From: Trichomonas vaginalis G3
Taxonomy: Eukaryota > Parabasalia > Trichomonadida > Trichomonadidae
Reading direction: 5' to 3'
DNA: 64,000 bases
NCBI RefSeq assembly: GCF_026262505.1
Contig: NC_067208.1
Span: 17,927,962 to 17,991,961, forward strand
The stretch's first letter is position 1, and each line of letters begins with the position of its first letter. The notes below the pieces were generated by a model. That model was not told where the DNA came from, made no database searches, and saw only the letters and a list, made by a program, of their open reading frames with translations. Positions 1 through 10,272 of this stretch are shown piece by piece. The position numbers and the translations under genes are program-made.

Positions 1-161
1 AAGAAGGCTATGAAGTGAAAAGATGTGAAGAAGATTTCTTGGCGTATTTGAAGAAAAAGAGACTAAAGCCAATGGCTCAAAATAAGTTTCAATCGATGTT
101 TGAAAAGAAACGTTTGAGCTATGGTGGTGTAAGAAGCACATATTACTTTGTTAAGAAGTGA
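1..161 (+). CDS. C-terminal end of element-C octapeptide-repeat protein (partial)
   Basis: The window opens inside a reading frame that ends in a stop at 159-161. The visible residues match the non-repetitive C-terminal tail of the repeat protein at 30527-31645 in element C. The tail is Lys/Arg-rich and contains EDFLAYLKKK followed by a Gly-Gly-Val-Arg-Ser-containing end, which resembles the small winged-helix tails of D5-type primase-helicases. That resemblance is inference. The rest of the gene lies upstream of the window. The fragment shows that a further copy of the C-family right end sits immediately left of Maverick A. Confidence 0.6.
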   Translation, partial: EGYEVKRCEEDFLAYLKKKRLKPMAQNKFQSMFEKKRLSYGGVRSTYYFVKK

Positions 162-804
162 GGACATTTATTTTTGTCGTTAGTGTTGGAGTTTGTGTTT
201 GTTGTTAGTGAGAGAATAAATTAAATCATGAACTTTGCCATGGTCTCTGTCCCTAGTAGTTTCATTAAGTTCTGGAAATAATGAAAGTCATGAACTTTGC
301 CATGGTCTCTGTCCCTAGTAGTTTTCATTAAGTTCTGGAAATAATGAAAGTCATAAACTTTGCCATGGTCTCTGTCCCTAGTAGTTTTCATTATCTCACA
401 GAGTTAATGAAAGTCATACTTTCTATCAGATGAAGCATGCAGATGAACATAATGAAAGTTAGTGAGTTTGCCACGAGTTATGAATAAAATATTGGCATAT
501 TAGATGTGATAGCTGATGAAACAGATGAAGATAAATTAAATCTTGGACTTTGCCACACTCTGTCCCTAGTTCCTCAAAATCCTTGACAACGTTGCTTAGA
601 AATTTTGGTTCAAAACCTCATCTGATTTTAATCTGTTATGCTACCTGTTAAGTTTCGCGAGATTATAAATGTCATGGAGTTATATAAAAAGGAGGGACAG
701 CTAGGGACACTGGAAGTACTTGTAAGGCTATCTGTTAAGATTGCATGAAATACTAAAAAGTCATGAAATCCATTATCGCTGTGCTAGCTTCACCTTAGAG
801 TAAA
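162..804. repeat. non-coding stretch with 62-65 bp tandem repeats
   Basis: No gene is seen here. From about 224 to 415 a unit of 62-65 bp containing CATGAACTTTGCCATGG and CTGTCCCTAGTAG occurs three times. The rest is unique A+T-rich leader before the 82-aa gene. The same block lies in both arms of element C (about 13478-14000 reversed, and about 31880-32414). This copy has one more repeat unit and lacks the roughly 62-bp GTTAGTGTTGGAG repeats seen in those arms. Confidence 0.75.
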
Positions 805-1053
805 ATGACGACTAAAGTCACTGAAGCAATGAAACAAAAGTTTTTGGTAGAATACATTAAATCAGGAACTATTCCAGAAGGTTTTTACATTCATACTATG
901 AAGGATGGTAGAGTTCAGTTTAGAAAGATAAAGCAACCATTAGATAAAGAAGGAATTTTGAGAAAGATTAAACTTCATGAGGACAACATTGCTGAACTTA
1001 AGAAGAAGTTAGAAGAGTTGGAGAAACCAAGGAAGAGAGTTATAAAGCAATGA
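805..1053 (+). CDS. 82-aa basic Maverick-end protein, third copy
   Basis: This small basic protein of 82 residues has no known function. Its N-terminal half carries a motif with Gly-Thr-Ile-Pro-Glu-Gly, then KDGRVQFRK, followed by a Lys/Glu-rich coiled-coil segment and a basic end. Copies lie at 13229-13477 (minus) and 32415-32663 (plus) in the two arms of element C, and a broken copy lies at 48679-48921 in Maverick B. This copy agrees with the left arm in reading SGTIPEG where the right arm has SRTIPEG. A 36-nt hairpin follows the stop by 19 nt. The KDG-basic motif recurs in two larger genes (51060-51494 and the gene split by the mariner), which suggests a shared small domain, perhaps nucleic-acid binding. 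Confidence 0.7.
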   Translation: MTTKVTEAMKQKFLVEYIKSGTIPEGFYIHTMKDGRVQFRKIKQPLDKEGILRKIKLHEDNIAELKKKLEELEKPRKRVIKQ

Positions 1054-1072
1054 ATTCAACAGGGTAGAAATG

Positions 1073-1108
1073 AGGTGAAAAAAGAGGTTAGATCTCACCA
1101 CTTCACCT
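1073..1108 (+). terminator. 36-nt AGATCT-centred hairpin downstream of stop
   Basis: The outer arms AGGTGAA and TTCACCT pair around an inner near-palindrome centred on AGATCT. The hairpin begins 19 nt after the stop of the 82-aa gene. It belongs to a family of at least 18 elements in this window, nearly all exactly 36 nt long. Its position suggests a 3'-end or termination signal. That role is inference. Confidence 0.5.
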
Positions 1109-1207
1109 AAATTTATTTTTGTGCTATGTTTTCATACGTGTGAGGGTGGTGAGATCATTTATTTTTTATTTTATTTTTTAAAATTATTTTTATTTTATTT
1201 GGATGTA

Positions 1208-1492
1208 ATGACAGAACAAAAGCAACTCATACAAATCAAAACATATAACAAACATACATTTAAACATTTATTCTTCCTTCCTGAGCATAACATGTTCTTT
1301 CAAATACATCCGAGACCAGTTGACTTTTCATTGACTGTTTATAAAGATAGAAATAGTTATATCATTAAACCATACGATGACGAAGGTAAGTTATGTAAAT
1401 TGTACGTTAAGAAGTTAGAGAAAGTTTATGGCTTCAAGTATGACTACAATAGGGTTAACACTGATGATGAAGATATTGAGGAAAATTTATGA
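1208..1492 (+). CDS. 94-aa hypothetical protein at Maverick end, third copy
   Basis: The protein is 94 residues long and starts at MTEQKQ. The upstream in-frame extension is low-complexity Phe/Tyr/Leu-rich and runs through the hairpin region, so the ATG at 1208 is preferred. It is rich in aromatic and basic residues, with an acidic C-terminus (DDEDIEENL). Copies with nearly the same sequence lie at 12791-13075 and 32818-33102, next to the ends of element C. No family was recognised. In Maverick B the corresponding end position holds a different 144-aa protein. Confidence 0.65.
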   Translation: MTEQKQLIQIKTYNKHTFKHLFFLPEHNMFFQIHPRPVDFSLTVYKDRNSYIIKPYDDEGKLCKLYVKKLEKVYGFKYDYNRVNTDDEDIEENL

Positions 1493-1685
1493 GAACATTA
1501 GTGAAGTTGTTAGTGAGAACGATAGTGAGGTGAAATTGTTGGCGGCTTTGTAAATATTTAAGGTTAAGTTAGTTTTTGCGTTCATGTTGTAAAATATACG
1601 TTAACGGTTTTGTAAAGTGTCAAATTCACAAGTATTGGGTAAGGTGGAACGCAGTGCCACCATACCCAAGACTTGTATACTAACT
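1493..1685. repeat. right terminal inverted repeat of an element-C family copy
   Basis: This A+T-rich terminal sequence ends in ...CTTGTATACTAACT at 1685. It matches the terminus at 33295, the mirrored terminus at 12598, and more distantly the start of Maverick B at 47855. It contains a GGTGGAACGCAGTGCCACC hairpin about 30-50 nt from the end. The bases after the end (AACTT, 1686-1690) would be the target duplication, but the left end of this copy is outside the window. Confidence 0.75.
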
Positions 1686-2151
1686 AACTTGATATTTGTA
1701 AATATCATACTTTATAACGTAAATAAGAACTTGACCTATTAAGAAAAGCAGTAATGAAAAGAAAATCTGAAATTCATAAAAATTACAAGTTTCTGATGAC
1801 AATTAGCTTAATTAAACCAGGTACAAGATTATATAATTGTATTTTCTATTCAATTATCCATATAATATCTTATCCAGAAAAAATAACTTGATCAATACCA
1901 AATGATTTTTTAACTAGTAAATAAAGTATTTTCTTTACACACACATTGTATATCATAGTTTTTTTTGGTTTCGCAAAACATCCAAAAACAAATATGCTAT
2001 AAAAGTGACAATTTTAGCAAAACGAAACCCTTATTAAGAGAAAAACAATTCTTCTTCTTCAATCAGGTCAGGTAAGTGGGGCTTCCAGGCGCGTTGCGCC
2101 CTATAGCCCCGAAGATGTTTAGTATAAATGAAGTTTTTATTCGGAAAATTG
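1686..2151. other. A+T-rich intergenic stretch with a GC-rich hairpin
   Basis: No gene is seen. The stretch is A+T-rich and may be chromosomal DNA or the left flank of Maverick A. No AGTTAG-type Maverick terminus was found here. At 2078-2110 there is a strong nested hairpin: GGGGCT pairs with AGCCCC and GGCGC with GCGCC. It lies 42 nt past the stop of the minus-strand gene at 2152-3054 and is far more GC-rich than its surroundings, so it may be that gene's 3'-end signal. Confidence 0.5.
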
Positions 2152-3054
2152 TTAGTCTTCTGGTGTGAATTCGGAGGACTCTTCTTGGATAGAGTCTTGT
2201 ATTTCCTCCTCCTCTTCTTTCTCCTCCATTGCTTCTGGGAAGAAGCCTTCTTCTGGGTCGAAAACATTATATAATGTGTAATTGAATGACACATTATATC
2301 TTTCTTTGAGTTCGCTCCTGACAAAGAACTTAGTTCCAGGAATACAGAAGACTTCTGTGCGTTGGAAAAGCTGATGTCCTGGAACGAATTTGGCAATTAG
2401 AGACTTCTTTTTTCCGAATTGTTCAGGAGTTTTCATGACGACAGTAACAACATCTCCATCTGCGAGGTCTTGTTGTTGTTCGGAAAGGTAAAGAGCAATG
2501 ATATGAATGGTTGCTGCGTTGAATTCGAGAAAGTCGAATTCAAATTGCGTTGTCGTATAACATTCAAACCATTTTGTACAGTTGTCTCCGAACTCGTCAA
2601 CGTATTCATCTTCGTCATATCCGTAACTAAAGACTTGGAATTCGGCAATTCTCTTGTCGAATGACCGTTGGATGTAACGAGGAAGATTTTGACGAACTTG
2701 GTATAAAGTTCTCAACATTATAAGCTTAGTAAATGTTGGAAAATACTGAACTAAGACATCGCTAAGCTCAATTGGACTTGGAATTGTCTTAGTAAGTTCA
2801 ATTGAACTAGTAATTGCTTTGTTCAGAACTTCACAGAACTGAGTATTGTATGTAGCGTCTGTTGTTGTGTTTTCTTCGGCGTCTTTGAGATATTTAGAGC
2901 AAATTTGTTGAAGAATTTCTCTTAATTCGCTGTTAGACTTTTTGGTGGTTATTCTAACCGCTGTGCCGGTTCTTGGAGGTTGTGGGGCTTTGGCTTTGGT
3001 TAGCGGTTGAGAATTGTTAATGTTTGAATTGTGGTTAACAGCGTTGGCTTCCAT
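2152..3054 (-). CDS. 300-aa acidic-tailed hypothetical protein of Maverick A
   Basis: The product has 300 residues when started at MEANAV. This ATG follows an initiator-like TTCATTTTTCAT at once, so it is preferred over the upstream in-frame ATG at 3120. The N-terminus is polar, with a Pro-rich basic patch around residues 20-40. The middle is mixed globular sequence. The C-terminus has runs of Glu and ends acidic. No family was recognised. The gene is divergent from the large protein at 3524, and the two share a 469-bp intergenic region with repeated AACGG motifs. A structural or regulatory role is possible but unsupported. Confidence 0.7.
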   Translation of the reverse strand: MEANAVNHNSNINNSQPLTKAKAPQPPRTGTAVRITTKKSNSELREILQQICSKYLKDAEENTTTDATYNTQFCEVLNKAITSSIELTKTIPSPIELSDVLVQYFPTFTKLIMLRTLYQVRQNLPRYIQRSFDKRIAEFQVFSYGYDEDEYVDEFGDNCTKWFECYTTTQFEFDFLEFNAATIHIIALYLSEQQQDLADGDVVTVVMKTPEQFGKKKSLIAKFVPGHQLFQRTEVFCIPGTKFFVRSELKERYNVSFNYTLYNVFDPEEGFFPEAMEEKEEEEEIQDSIQEESSEFTPED

Positions 3055-3523
3055 TATGAAAAATGAACTGTTTTTTTTGGACCACTCATAGAAAAGTTTG
3101 AGATAAACCGTTTTCGTCAACGGAGACCCCCTCTATTTTTTATTTTATTTAATAGTTACCGTTGGAAAAACGGTTTATCTCAAATATTGAATGAACTATA
3201 AACGTTTTTTGTTTTCTATATATACTTTTTTGTCCAACGGTAAAACTTTTTACACAACGGTTTTTGAGAGTCGTCGCCGTTGACTTTTTTGTAGAGCACT
3301 CAAAATAGTATAACTTTGTCCGGACAAGTAAGGGTCTATCGTCGCTACAGGAAAAGTTACAGGCGTTCCAAGGAAGTATACTTTGAGAAGCCTTCCCCCT
3401 TATAGAATGAGATAAGACGGTTATTTTACAAAACTGACAACACTTTGACCGAGTAGTTTTTTGTGCTGAACAAAAAGTGTCATATAAACATCTGTCAAAA
3501 ACCGCTTTTTAACTTCACTTAAA
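3055..3523. promoter_or_regulatory. bidirectional promoter with repeated AACGG/CCGTT motifs
   Basis: This intergenic region between divergent genes holds many copies of AACGG or its complement, including CGTCAACGG, ACCGTTGGAAAAACGGTTT, CCAACGG, ACAACGG, GCCGTTGAC and GACGG. AACGG is the core of Myb-type binding sites, and Myb factors are major regulators in T. vaginalis (established knowledge). Initiator-like motifs lie at both ends: TTCATTTTTCAT before 3054 and TTCACTTAAA before 3524. Regulation by Myb is inference. Confidence 0.45.
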
Positions 3524-6500
3524 ATGCCACGTAAGCTACGTAAGAATATACGTAAGAGGAAGGGAGCATTGAAACATCCAATAGTAAAACTGACACCACA
3601 ACAACAGTTGCAACAACAAATGATGAATGACCCCACTATGTTGCAACAAATGTCAAGCAACCCTATGCTTTTAAACCGAGTTATTGGTGCACAGAGTGGA
3701 GGTTTAAGAGCGGCACTTTTAGCGAAAATGGCAGGCTATGGTGGAGCTGCAGACGGAACAGCTTATAACCCTCAAAGTCAAATGAATTTGAGTTCACTCA
3801 AAAATCAAATAACAGATGTCAAAAAGTCAAACATAGACATACAGAAACAAATAAGCGAAAACGAAAAGAAACTAGAATATGACAGACACACAAAGAAACT
3901 CAATGAGTTAAACGTAGAGAAAAAGAAGAAAGAAGAACAACTGAAAGAACTAAGTACAGAGGAATATGCGAAAAAAGTGTCAGAAAAAGCAGCAGAAGTA
4001 GCAAAAATGGAACAAGATGTTATAAATTTGAAAAACCATACTACTCAATATAAAGTACTGAAAGATGAAGAAATAAAACAAAAAGCCCTGAAGACATATA
4101 TGGATAGCGATGAGTATAAAAAAGAAGTTGAAGCAAATGTAAAGGCAGAAAAACTTTTACAGTTGCAAAACCAAACCGTACAGTATGAAAACTTAGCACA
4201 AGAAAGTAAAAATAACGACGCAGCCATGCAAAAGGCAATGAAAAGCGCAGAATATATAAAAGCTAACAATGACTGGTTAGATGCCCAAGCCAACGCTAAA
4301 GCAGCCCAACTTATAGGGTCAATAAGGACAAAAATACAAGCGGATGAAGACAGTTCAAATGAAGCTTTAATGAATGCTGACTTTAAGAATGCATTCGAAG
4401 CTCTTCATAGTAAGGTGAAACTAGTGAACGACTTCTCATCTGGAAAGAAACTGAAGTCTGAAGGTTTCGACAAAGAGTTAAGAGAAGTAGCACAAAATAT
4501 GACGAAAATAACAGATGCAGCAACGAGACAGGCGGTTCAAAGTGCCTATGACGCCGTTAGAGCAGCTGTTGTGGAAAGTCAAGAAAAAGAGTTACAACAG
4601 ACCAAAACAGACCTAGTAAATGCTTTCTTAAAAACGAAAAGTCAGGTAGGACATTATGCTGCAGATGGAACATATGTGCCAGCTGGTGGAACTTATATAC
4701 CACCAAACCCTCCAAGAGAAGCACCTGCACCAGGACTACCTAAAACATTTACATCGTCACATGGACACAGACACAGGCATGCACCAAAACAACAACCAAA
4801 ACCAACAGTTCAAAATCCAGCACCACAACAACAACCAAAACCAACAGTTCAAAACCCTGCACAGCAACCAACAGTTCAAAATCCAGCACCACAACCAAAA
4901 CCAGCACAACAACCACCTCCACAACCAGCACAGCAACCAACAGTTCAAAACCCTGCACAACAACAACCACAAACAGAGCAAGGACATAAAAGAAGTAGAG
5001 AAAAAGGAAACCAAGAATTCTTAAAAATGCTTAAGGAAGATTATGGTTACCCAGATACTCTTGACTTTAGTGACAGATATAAAGAAGCTATTAGAAAGTT
5101 CAAGGAAGGAAATACTGACCCGAACCTATTTAGCTTTATGGCTCAGCATCAAATCGGATATAATCTCAAACCTGGAAAATACAAGCTCGCTAAGGGATAT
5201 GATTTAATAGCATATCATCCAAATGACATGAATGAATTTACTCCGAGATATTTGATGTCAGAGCTAAATGATAATTCAACTCTCTTCATGAAACGCGTAA
5301 AAAATAGAGACGGAACGAAAGAAGAAAGGTTTATGAGTCCGGATGACTTAGATAGGGAACTTGTTAAAAATGTTCTCGGAATATATGAAATGCCAGCAGA
5401 TGAGGTACAAGAAACTCAACAGGAAGAAGTTCAGATACAACCAGACATGGAAGAAATAGTTCAGCAACAACAGCTAGAAGAGCCTGAAGGAAACGAACAA
5501 ATCCCTCCTTTGGAAACTAACTTCACAGAACTAGATGAAGATTTGGAACAGCCGAAAAATCTTGACCCTCAACAAGAGTATGAGGTGAATATGGAATCTT
5601 TCCAAGAGTCTAAGAAAAATTCGGCTGACATAGTAGAAGAATATCGAAAAATGTTCACCGACATACAAAAGACTCCAACATCAGATGAAAATATTCAGCA
5701 TAGAATGGAAGTACTGAAAGAAAATGTACGCAAATACAATAATCCTTTTTACTTACGACCATATAACGTTCAATCTTGGCTGAACTCGGTGAAAATAAAA
5801 GGTTAAATTTCAACAAAACATATAGAAATGAAACATTGTTTAAAGTTCATTCAGAACCTAACCAATATGGAAACAAACCTACTTTTGTTTCTGCAGACTA
5901 TGGAACTACAATGAAATGGGGTCATAAAGCTAATCCGGATAGGTGGTTCATAAACTTACAACCTCAATTCCAAGAAGTTGTAGACGCAATGGAAGTGAAT
6001 GGTGAACCAGATATAGCTGGTATTTTCAGCGCGGCTTTAATGCCATTGAAAGATATGAAATATGCAGATATTTTGGACCAGTATGAAATGAACATGGCTG
6101 AGGGAAATATAACACCTGACGTTCTAGAACATTTATCTCAAAGAACTACACAGAACCATAGAGATGGTATATTTGGTGAAGAGTTTAGAAAGAAAGTTAG
6201 GGAGAGAGAAGGAAGAGAACCTATTGTACATGACCTTGCAAACGAAAGTTTGCAAAATGTCATAAAAACTTACTTTGCAGACAATGAACGAGAAGGGATG
6301 AATATTTAAGAAAACTCAAATGGACAGTACCAAATGAAATGTTAGTATTGAAAAACACGTTCCTTGACAAAATAAAACCAACTACAGAAATAAATGACGC
6401 AAGCCTGAAACGTTGGGTAAAAGCTTTCCCATTCACAAAAGATATTATTGGTACATGGAAAGAAAACCAGAATGGCTACAAAAACATATATTTGGAAACG

Positions 6501-6861
6501 AGCTTATTCCATATGGACAAGCTCTGTTTGAAGAGCTTGAACCGGAAACTCAGGAAAGAGTCATGCAAACAATAGCGAAGACTCAAATACAAACTATGAC
6601 AAAATCTTTCTAGGATATAGGTTACCTGAGATGGGCGACCAGAGCCCAAAGGCAAAAAGGACATGGGAAATTTACAACATACTAGGTGAACATGAGGCAA
6701 AGATGCTACAACTTGAAGCAGAGGGCAAGTTACCAAAAGCGACACCAAAGAAGAAGAGAAGAGTAGAACAAAGTGAAAGTAGTGAAGAAGTAACTTCATC
6801 TAGTGAAAGTAGTGGCAATGAAGGAAAAAGAAGAGTTAAAACTCAGCCAGGAAGAAAGTAA
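3524..6861 (+). pseudogene. large coiled-coil/Pro-rich putative virion protein, frameshifted
   Basis: The first 760 codons (3524-5806) are open. The N-terminus is very basic and Gln-rich, with a coiled coil at about residues 90-250. A Pro/Gln/Thr-rich stretch follows with repeated PTVQNPA, and then a globular region begins. Coding character continues after the stop in successive frames (5776-6309, 6339-6575, 6413-6613, 6631-6861), implying at least four one- or two-base indels. The last segment contains PKKKRRV, close to the SV40-type nuclear signal, then a Ser/Glu-rich tract and a basic end. An intact product would be about 1,100 residues. The position next to the capsid gene suggests a large virion or scaffold protein, which is inference. 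The start follows TTCACTTAAA. Confidence 0.6.
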
Positions 6862-6927
6862 AGCTTGGTCCGAGTGGGTTTATTATGACATATAAATCCA
6901 ACTATTCTATATTTTTACCCATATGAA

Positions 6928-8535
6928 ATGTACGCCGCTCAGAATATAACGCCAACAGTTTGGATGCCATGAACGGAAATGTTTCCGAATGGTATAACGA
7001 ATGCGACAATGCCATTAGAAGGTCAGAAATAGTTCCTGGAACTTACGAATATACAACTGCTGTTTCTTATGGAAACGTAGGTGAGTTTGGAGAAGGTTCT
7101 TCAACAACAGTAGATATTGCTTGCGACAGGTTTCATATTATTTCTATTGACAACTCATTCTTATACGTGGAACAAGACATTGAAATAAAACCTTCTGCCA
7201 AGTTGTCTGACAAGAAAGGTTGCAATGGAATTTTCTATGTCGGATACCAATATGCTCCAGAAGTTTTCATGGGATATAAGATAATATTCTAACTCTGACT
7301 TAGTTCAAACAGTAACATGGGCAAACTATGAATGGTTCGCTTTGAGAAACTCAGTACAACCACAAGCTAGAGAACAAACAGACCAGTATGCAAATATTGA
7401 AAAAATAAGAAGACTTGACCTAACGTTCCAGGAGTTTATGTTGACCTTTCTGGACAAAACTGCAGCAGCAGTACCAAAGTAAAACTGAAACTTAGAGTTC
7501 CTTTGTCATCTTTCCTCATCTTCAGGTTTTTAAGATACTTGCCAAACTGGGCAGGAAAAATTTCTATCGAACTTACTCCAAGCAAAAATAACTTAGTCAT
7601 TGCACCAACACAAGACCCATTCACTATTACAGACGTAAAGGGAACAAATCAAACGTCATTCGCCGAATTTTGCAAAAGACAAAGTTGACTTAGACTTTGG
7701 TTTCTCAAACTTCAACAATGAAGTAAACTATTATTTCAATGCTGCTGGAACTGCTTGGGACCCAGTTAAGTTCACATGCGAAACAGTTTGAATGCAAGAG
7801 AATAGAAAGCAGACTTGCAGTCTATATGTTGGACCCAGATATTTCAAATGCTTTAGCTGCCAAATATATTGCAGTTCCACTTAGTTCCCTATACACCAAA
7901 TATCTGTCAAAGACTTTGCAGGTGAATTGGAAACCAAAATCCAGGAGCCGAAGGTGCAAGAAAGATATTGCTTTAACAACTGCAATGAAACATGCAGATA
8001 CTATGTTTGTACTGTTCAGACGAACTTAAATGACTATTCTTGTTTCTACAACCCTGGTATTAAATATCATATAAACATTAGATGGCAAATATTATCCAAG
8101 AGAAGAATATTCTACAGTTGAGGATATGAGGTCATACAACTTGACATTAGATGCTATGAACTTTAACAACAACTTCACAACAACCATTACCCTGAAATGC
8201 AAAGTTCTATTATGCCATATGTGAAAGTATGGACTCATACAGGAGGTCAAAAAACTCAATATACAAATGGAGACCGTTCAAACTTTTGGCTTGGCATTCC
8301 ATTTGCTGACTCAGAAGACTTTATGGGTGGTATTTCAACTGTTGGTACAGTTCAAATACAATATACTGGTGACAGAGACGGTCCAAATGAATTGAAAGCA
8401 AAGAAGTTTACAAAACCAATAGCACTTTTCACGGAAGATGCTCTTTTGAAGATTCGTTCGATTGAAACCTGCTGGGCTCTCAGATTGGGCATAACGACAG
8501 CTTCCATCGAGCAGATTTTGGCAGCAGGTCAGTAA
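6928..8535 (+). pseudogene. double-jelly-roll major capsid protein of Maverick A, degenerate
   Basis: The coding sequence is spread over several frames: 6928 onward, then 6960-7292, 7503-7688, 7739-8029, 7927-8121 and 8197-8535. A segment near 7503-7600 (VPLSSFL, then RYLPNWAGKISIEL) lines up with IPVRRFL and RFIPAFAGNIQLKV in the intact capsid protein of Maverick B at 49458-51032. Other pieces keep the same order, for example the late segment with SNFWLGIPFADSEDF. The protein would form the hexon-like major capsid shell of the Maverick particle (established for the family). Nearly all damage is small indels, so it may be either a recent pseudogene or poor consensus sequence. The 3' limit is uncertain because the minus-strand gene at 8480-8848 overlaps it. 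Confidence 0.65.
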
Positions 8536-8848
8536 GTTGTTCTTGAACTGACTTCTCTCCGTCAAATATTGACAGTACGCCAGTTTTGACATAATATTGT
8601 ATTATAAACTTTCCTTTAGTAATATCTGTAAGTTTTGAAGTTAATATTTGTCTGCTTCAAGAACTTTCACCATTTCAGTTATACCAACTTTCTTTGCTTT
8701 ATGAAAATATTTTGGTTCAGCAAAGACTGCTATTCTATAACATTTTCCATTGTTTGTATAAAAGAACTATTCTATCAATGAACTTGTATTGTTTGTGTGT
8801 GTAAACTTTGTTTTGCTTCAATTCGAAGAGATACTCAAATACGTCCAT
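8480..8848 (-). pseudogene. small hypothetical gene of Maverick A, frameshifted
   Basis: Reading from an ATG at 8848 gives MDVFEYLFEL. The frame then shifts to a stretch with NNGKCYRIAVFAEPKYF, and shifts again to a segment with KGKFIIQYYVKTGVLSIFDG ending at 8480. Together the pieces would make about 120 residues. No family was recognised. The gene runs tail-to-tail into the 3' end of the capsid gene. It shares the high indel density of the 5.8-9.4 kb region. Confidence 0.4.
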
Positions 8849-8866
8849 CTTTTTATTCTAAGTAAA

Positions 8867-9396
8867 ATGTCATTCCGAAAAATAGAAGCGTAAGTGTTTT
8901 CAAAAGGTTTAATGGCGATGGCAGATTGTGAAGTTAAATTCACCAACTCAAACAAACAGTCAAAGTGTTGTTGTCAATGTCAAAGACAGAGATGTTGAAG
9001 TGGGAAACCATACGAAGACGAAGATGGTATAACAATTGTTCCTGTAAAAGAACCAACATATCCTGAAGTTAACAGAGACTTAAGTTCTGTTGCAGATATT
9101 CGAAACGACTACCAACAACTGAAAGACAAACTTCAACTCAGGAGAAGATTTGTCAAGCTTTAAGTATAATGTTAAACTTGGTCGAACACAACCCTGTAAA
9201 AGTGAACTCATATGTTATTGCACCATGAAGTTTTGAAAGAACTATTGAAACTTTTGACAGAGCAGACGATATAAACATCAAAGAAATAGAACCCGACATT
9301 GGTTGCTGTGGTGTTTCATATAATGTCATTGGCAAGATATACGTTATGAAAGGAGGTGAAACGTTGAACTTAAAATATAGTTCCCAGACGTTATAA
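8867..9396 (+). pseudogene. hypothetical Maverick A gene, multiply frameshifted
   Basis: An ATG at 8867 (MSFRKIEA) leads into coding-like sequence in alternating frames. Recognisable pieces include VVVNVKDRDVEVG, then DGITIVPVKEPTYPEVNRDL, then SFERTIETFDRADDIN and a final stretch ending at 9394-9396. About 175 residues in total would be encoded. The function is unknown. It sits between the capsid gene and the probable minor capsid gene, so a virion role is possible. The stretch 9397-9561 holds no supportable gene beyond a 12-codon reading frame at 9444. Confidence 0.4.
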
Positions 9397-9561
9397 AAAT
9401 ATTTGACGACCACAACATTTATTAAAATTTATTTGCTAAGTAAATGGCAGAAGACATAATGGTTTATACTATTACGACTTAAAAAACCTGAGTCATATAA
9501 TTCTATAACAACAAACTTACAAAGTCCTCAAGGATGATATTGTAAACTAACCTTAAACACA

Positions 9562-10242
9562 ATGACGACTAAAGCCTGTTTTGCTCTTTTGACACCAGAA
9601 GACTTTATTGTTGTGAATGGTAAAAAATACTCCTTTGAAGATACTTACTCAGATATACCACCAACAGGTTTTGTTGACTTATTTAATACTTTAAGTACGG
9701 GTGTAACATGTGCTGCAACTAGAGCAGGTTTCATTATGTTTGGATGTCCGACTGAGTTTACTATAAACGATATGAGCTATAATACAAAACTTATTTCTGG
9801 TTTTTACTACCAACAGTTTCCTATAACAGGAAAAGGTGTCATACAAGGAATGTCTATTCCATTGACATTAAGCACACCAATCTTATATATCGTTTCAAAC
9901 TTAGGTTCAAAGTGTTATTCGAATGTCGACAGAAACTATTATGACCAAAAGATACTCATGCGTATAAACAACACTTTCTCTGCTGGTTTGCCTATTGTTC
10001 ATTCGAATGCAGAGTTTTCAGCTTTAGTGAACTCAAACACTTTGGCAAGTATAACGTTGACATTAGTTGACGCAAACTTTGTTCCTGTAAAACTTTTATG
10101 TCCTATGTATTTGTCAATGACGGCAGAAAGTTTCGAATTGGAAGATGCAACCGGTGAAAGTATTGTATTACAAGAACAACTTCAACAACAAATAGCTCAA
10201 GAACAACAAATGCAACAAATGGAACAACAAAGTCAAGAATAA
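9562..10242 (+). CDS. probable minor capsid (penton-like) protein of Maverick A
   Basis: The intact protein has 226 residues. It is rich in beta-strand-forming sequence and small residues and has few charges until a Gln-rich tail (residues 203-226). A late segment reading SITLTLVDANFVPVKLL followed by a hydrophobic strand resembles the conserved C-terminal strand pattern of penton-type single-jelly-roll proteins in Mavericks and Polinton-like viruses. It lies downstream of the capsid gene and upstream of the helicase, on the same strand. The call rests on size, position and strand pattern only. A structure prediction showing one jelly roll would confirm it. Confidence 0.45.
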   Translation: MTTKACFALLTPEDFIVVNGKKYSFEDTYSDIPPTGFVDLFNTLSTGVTCAATRAGFIMFGCPTEFTINDMSYNTKLISGFYYQQFPITGKGVIQGMSIPLTLSTPILYIVSNLGSKCYSNVDRNYYDQKILMRINNTFSAGLPIVHSNAEFSALVNSNTLASITLTLVDANFVPVKLLCPMYLSMTAESFELEDATGESIVLQEQLQQQIAQEQQMQQMEQQSQE

Positions 10243-10272
10243 AAAAATAATATTTTTTTTATTTTTATAAAA

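Noticed and set aside
1686-2033. Left terminal repeat of Maverick A
   Set aside because: No AGTTAG-like end and no similarity to the right side of A could be found, because the right terminus of A is not in the window.
4656-5024. His/Gln/Asn-rich open frame inside the large virion-like gene, and Val/Leu-rich frames opposite it
   Set aside because: They are frames across the PTVQNPA repeat of the 760-codon gene. Low complexity explains the lack of stops.
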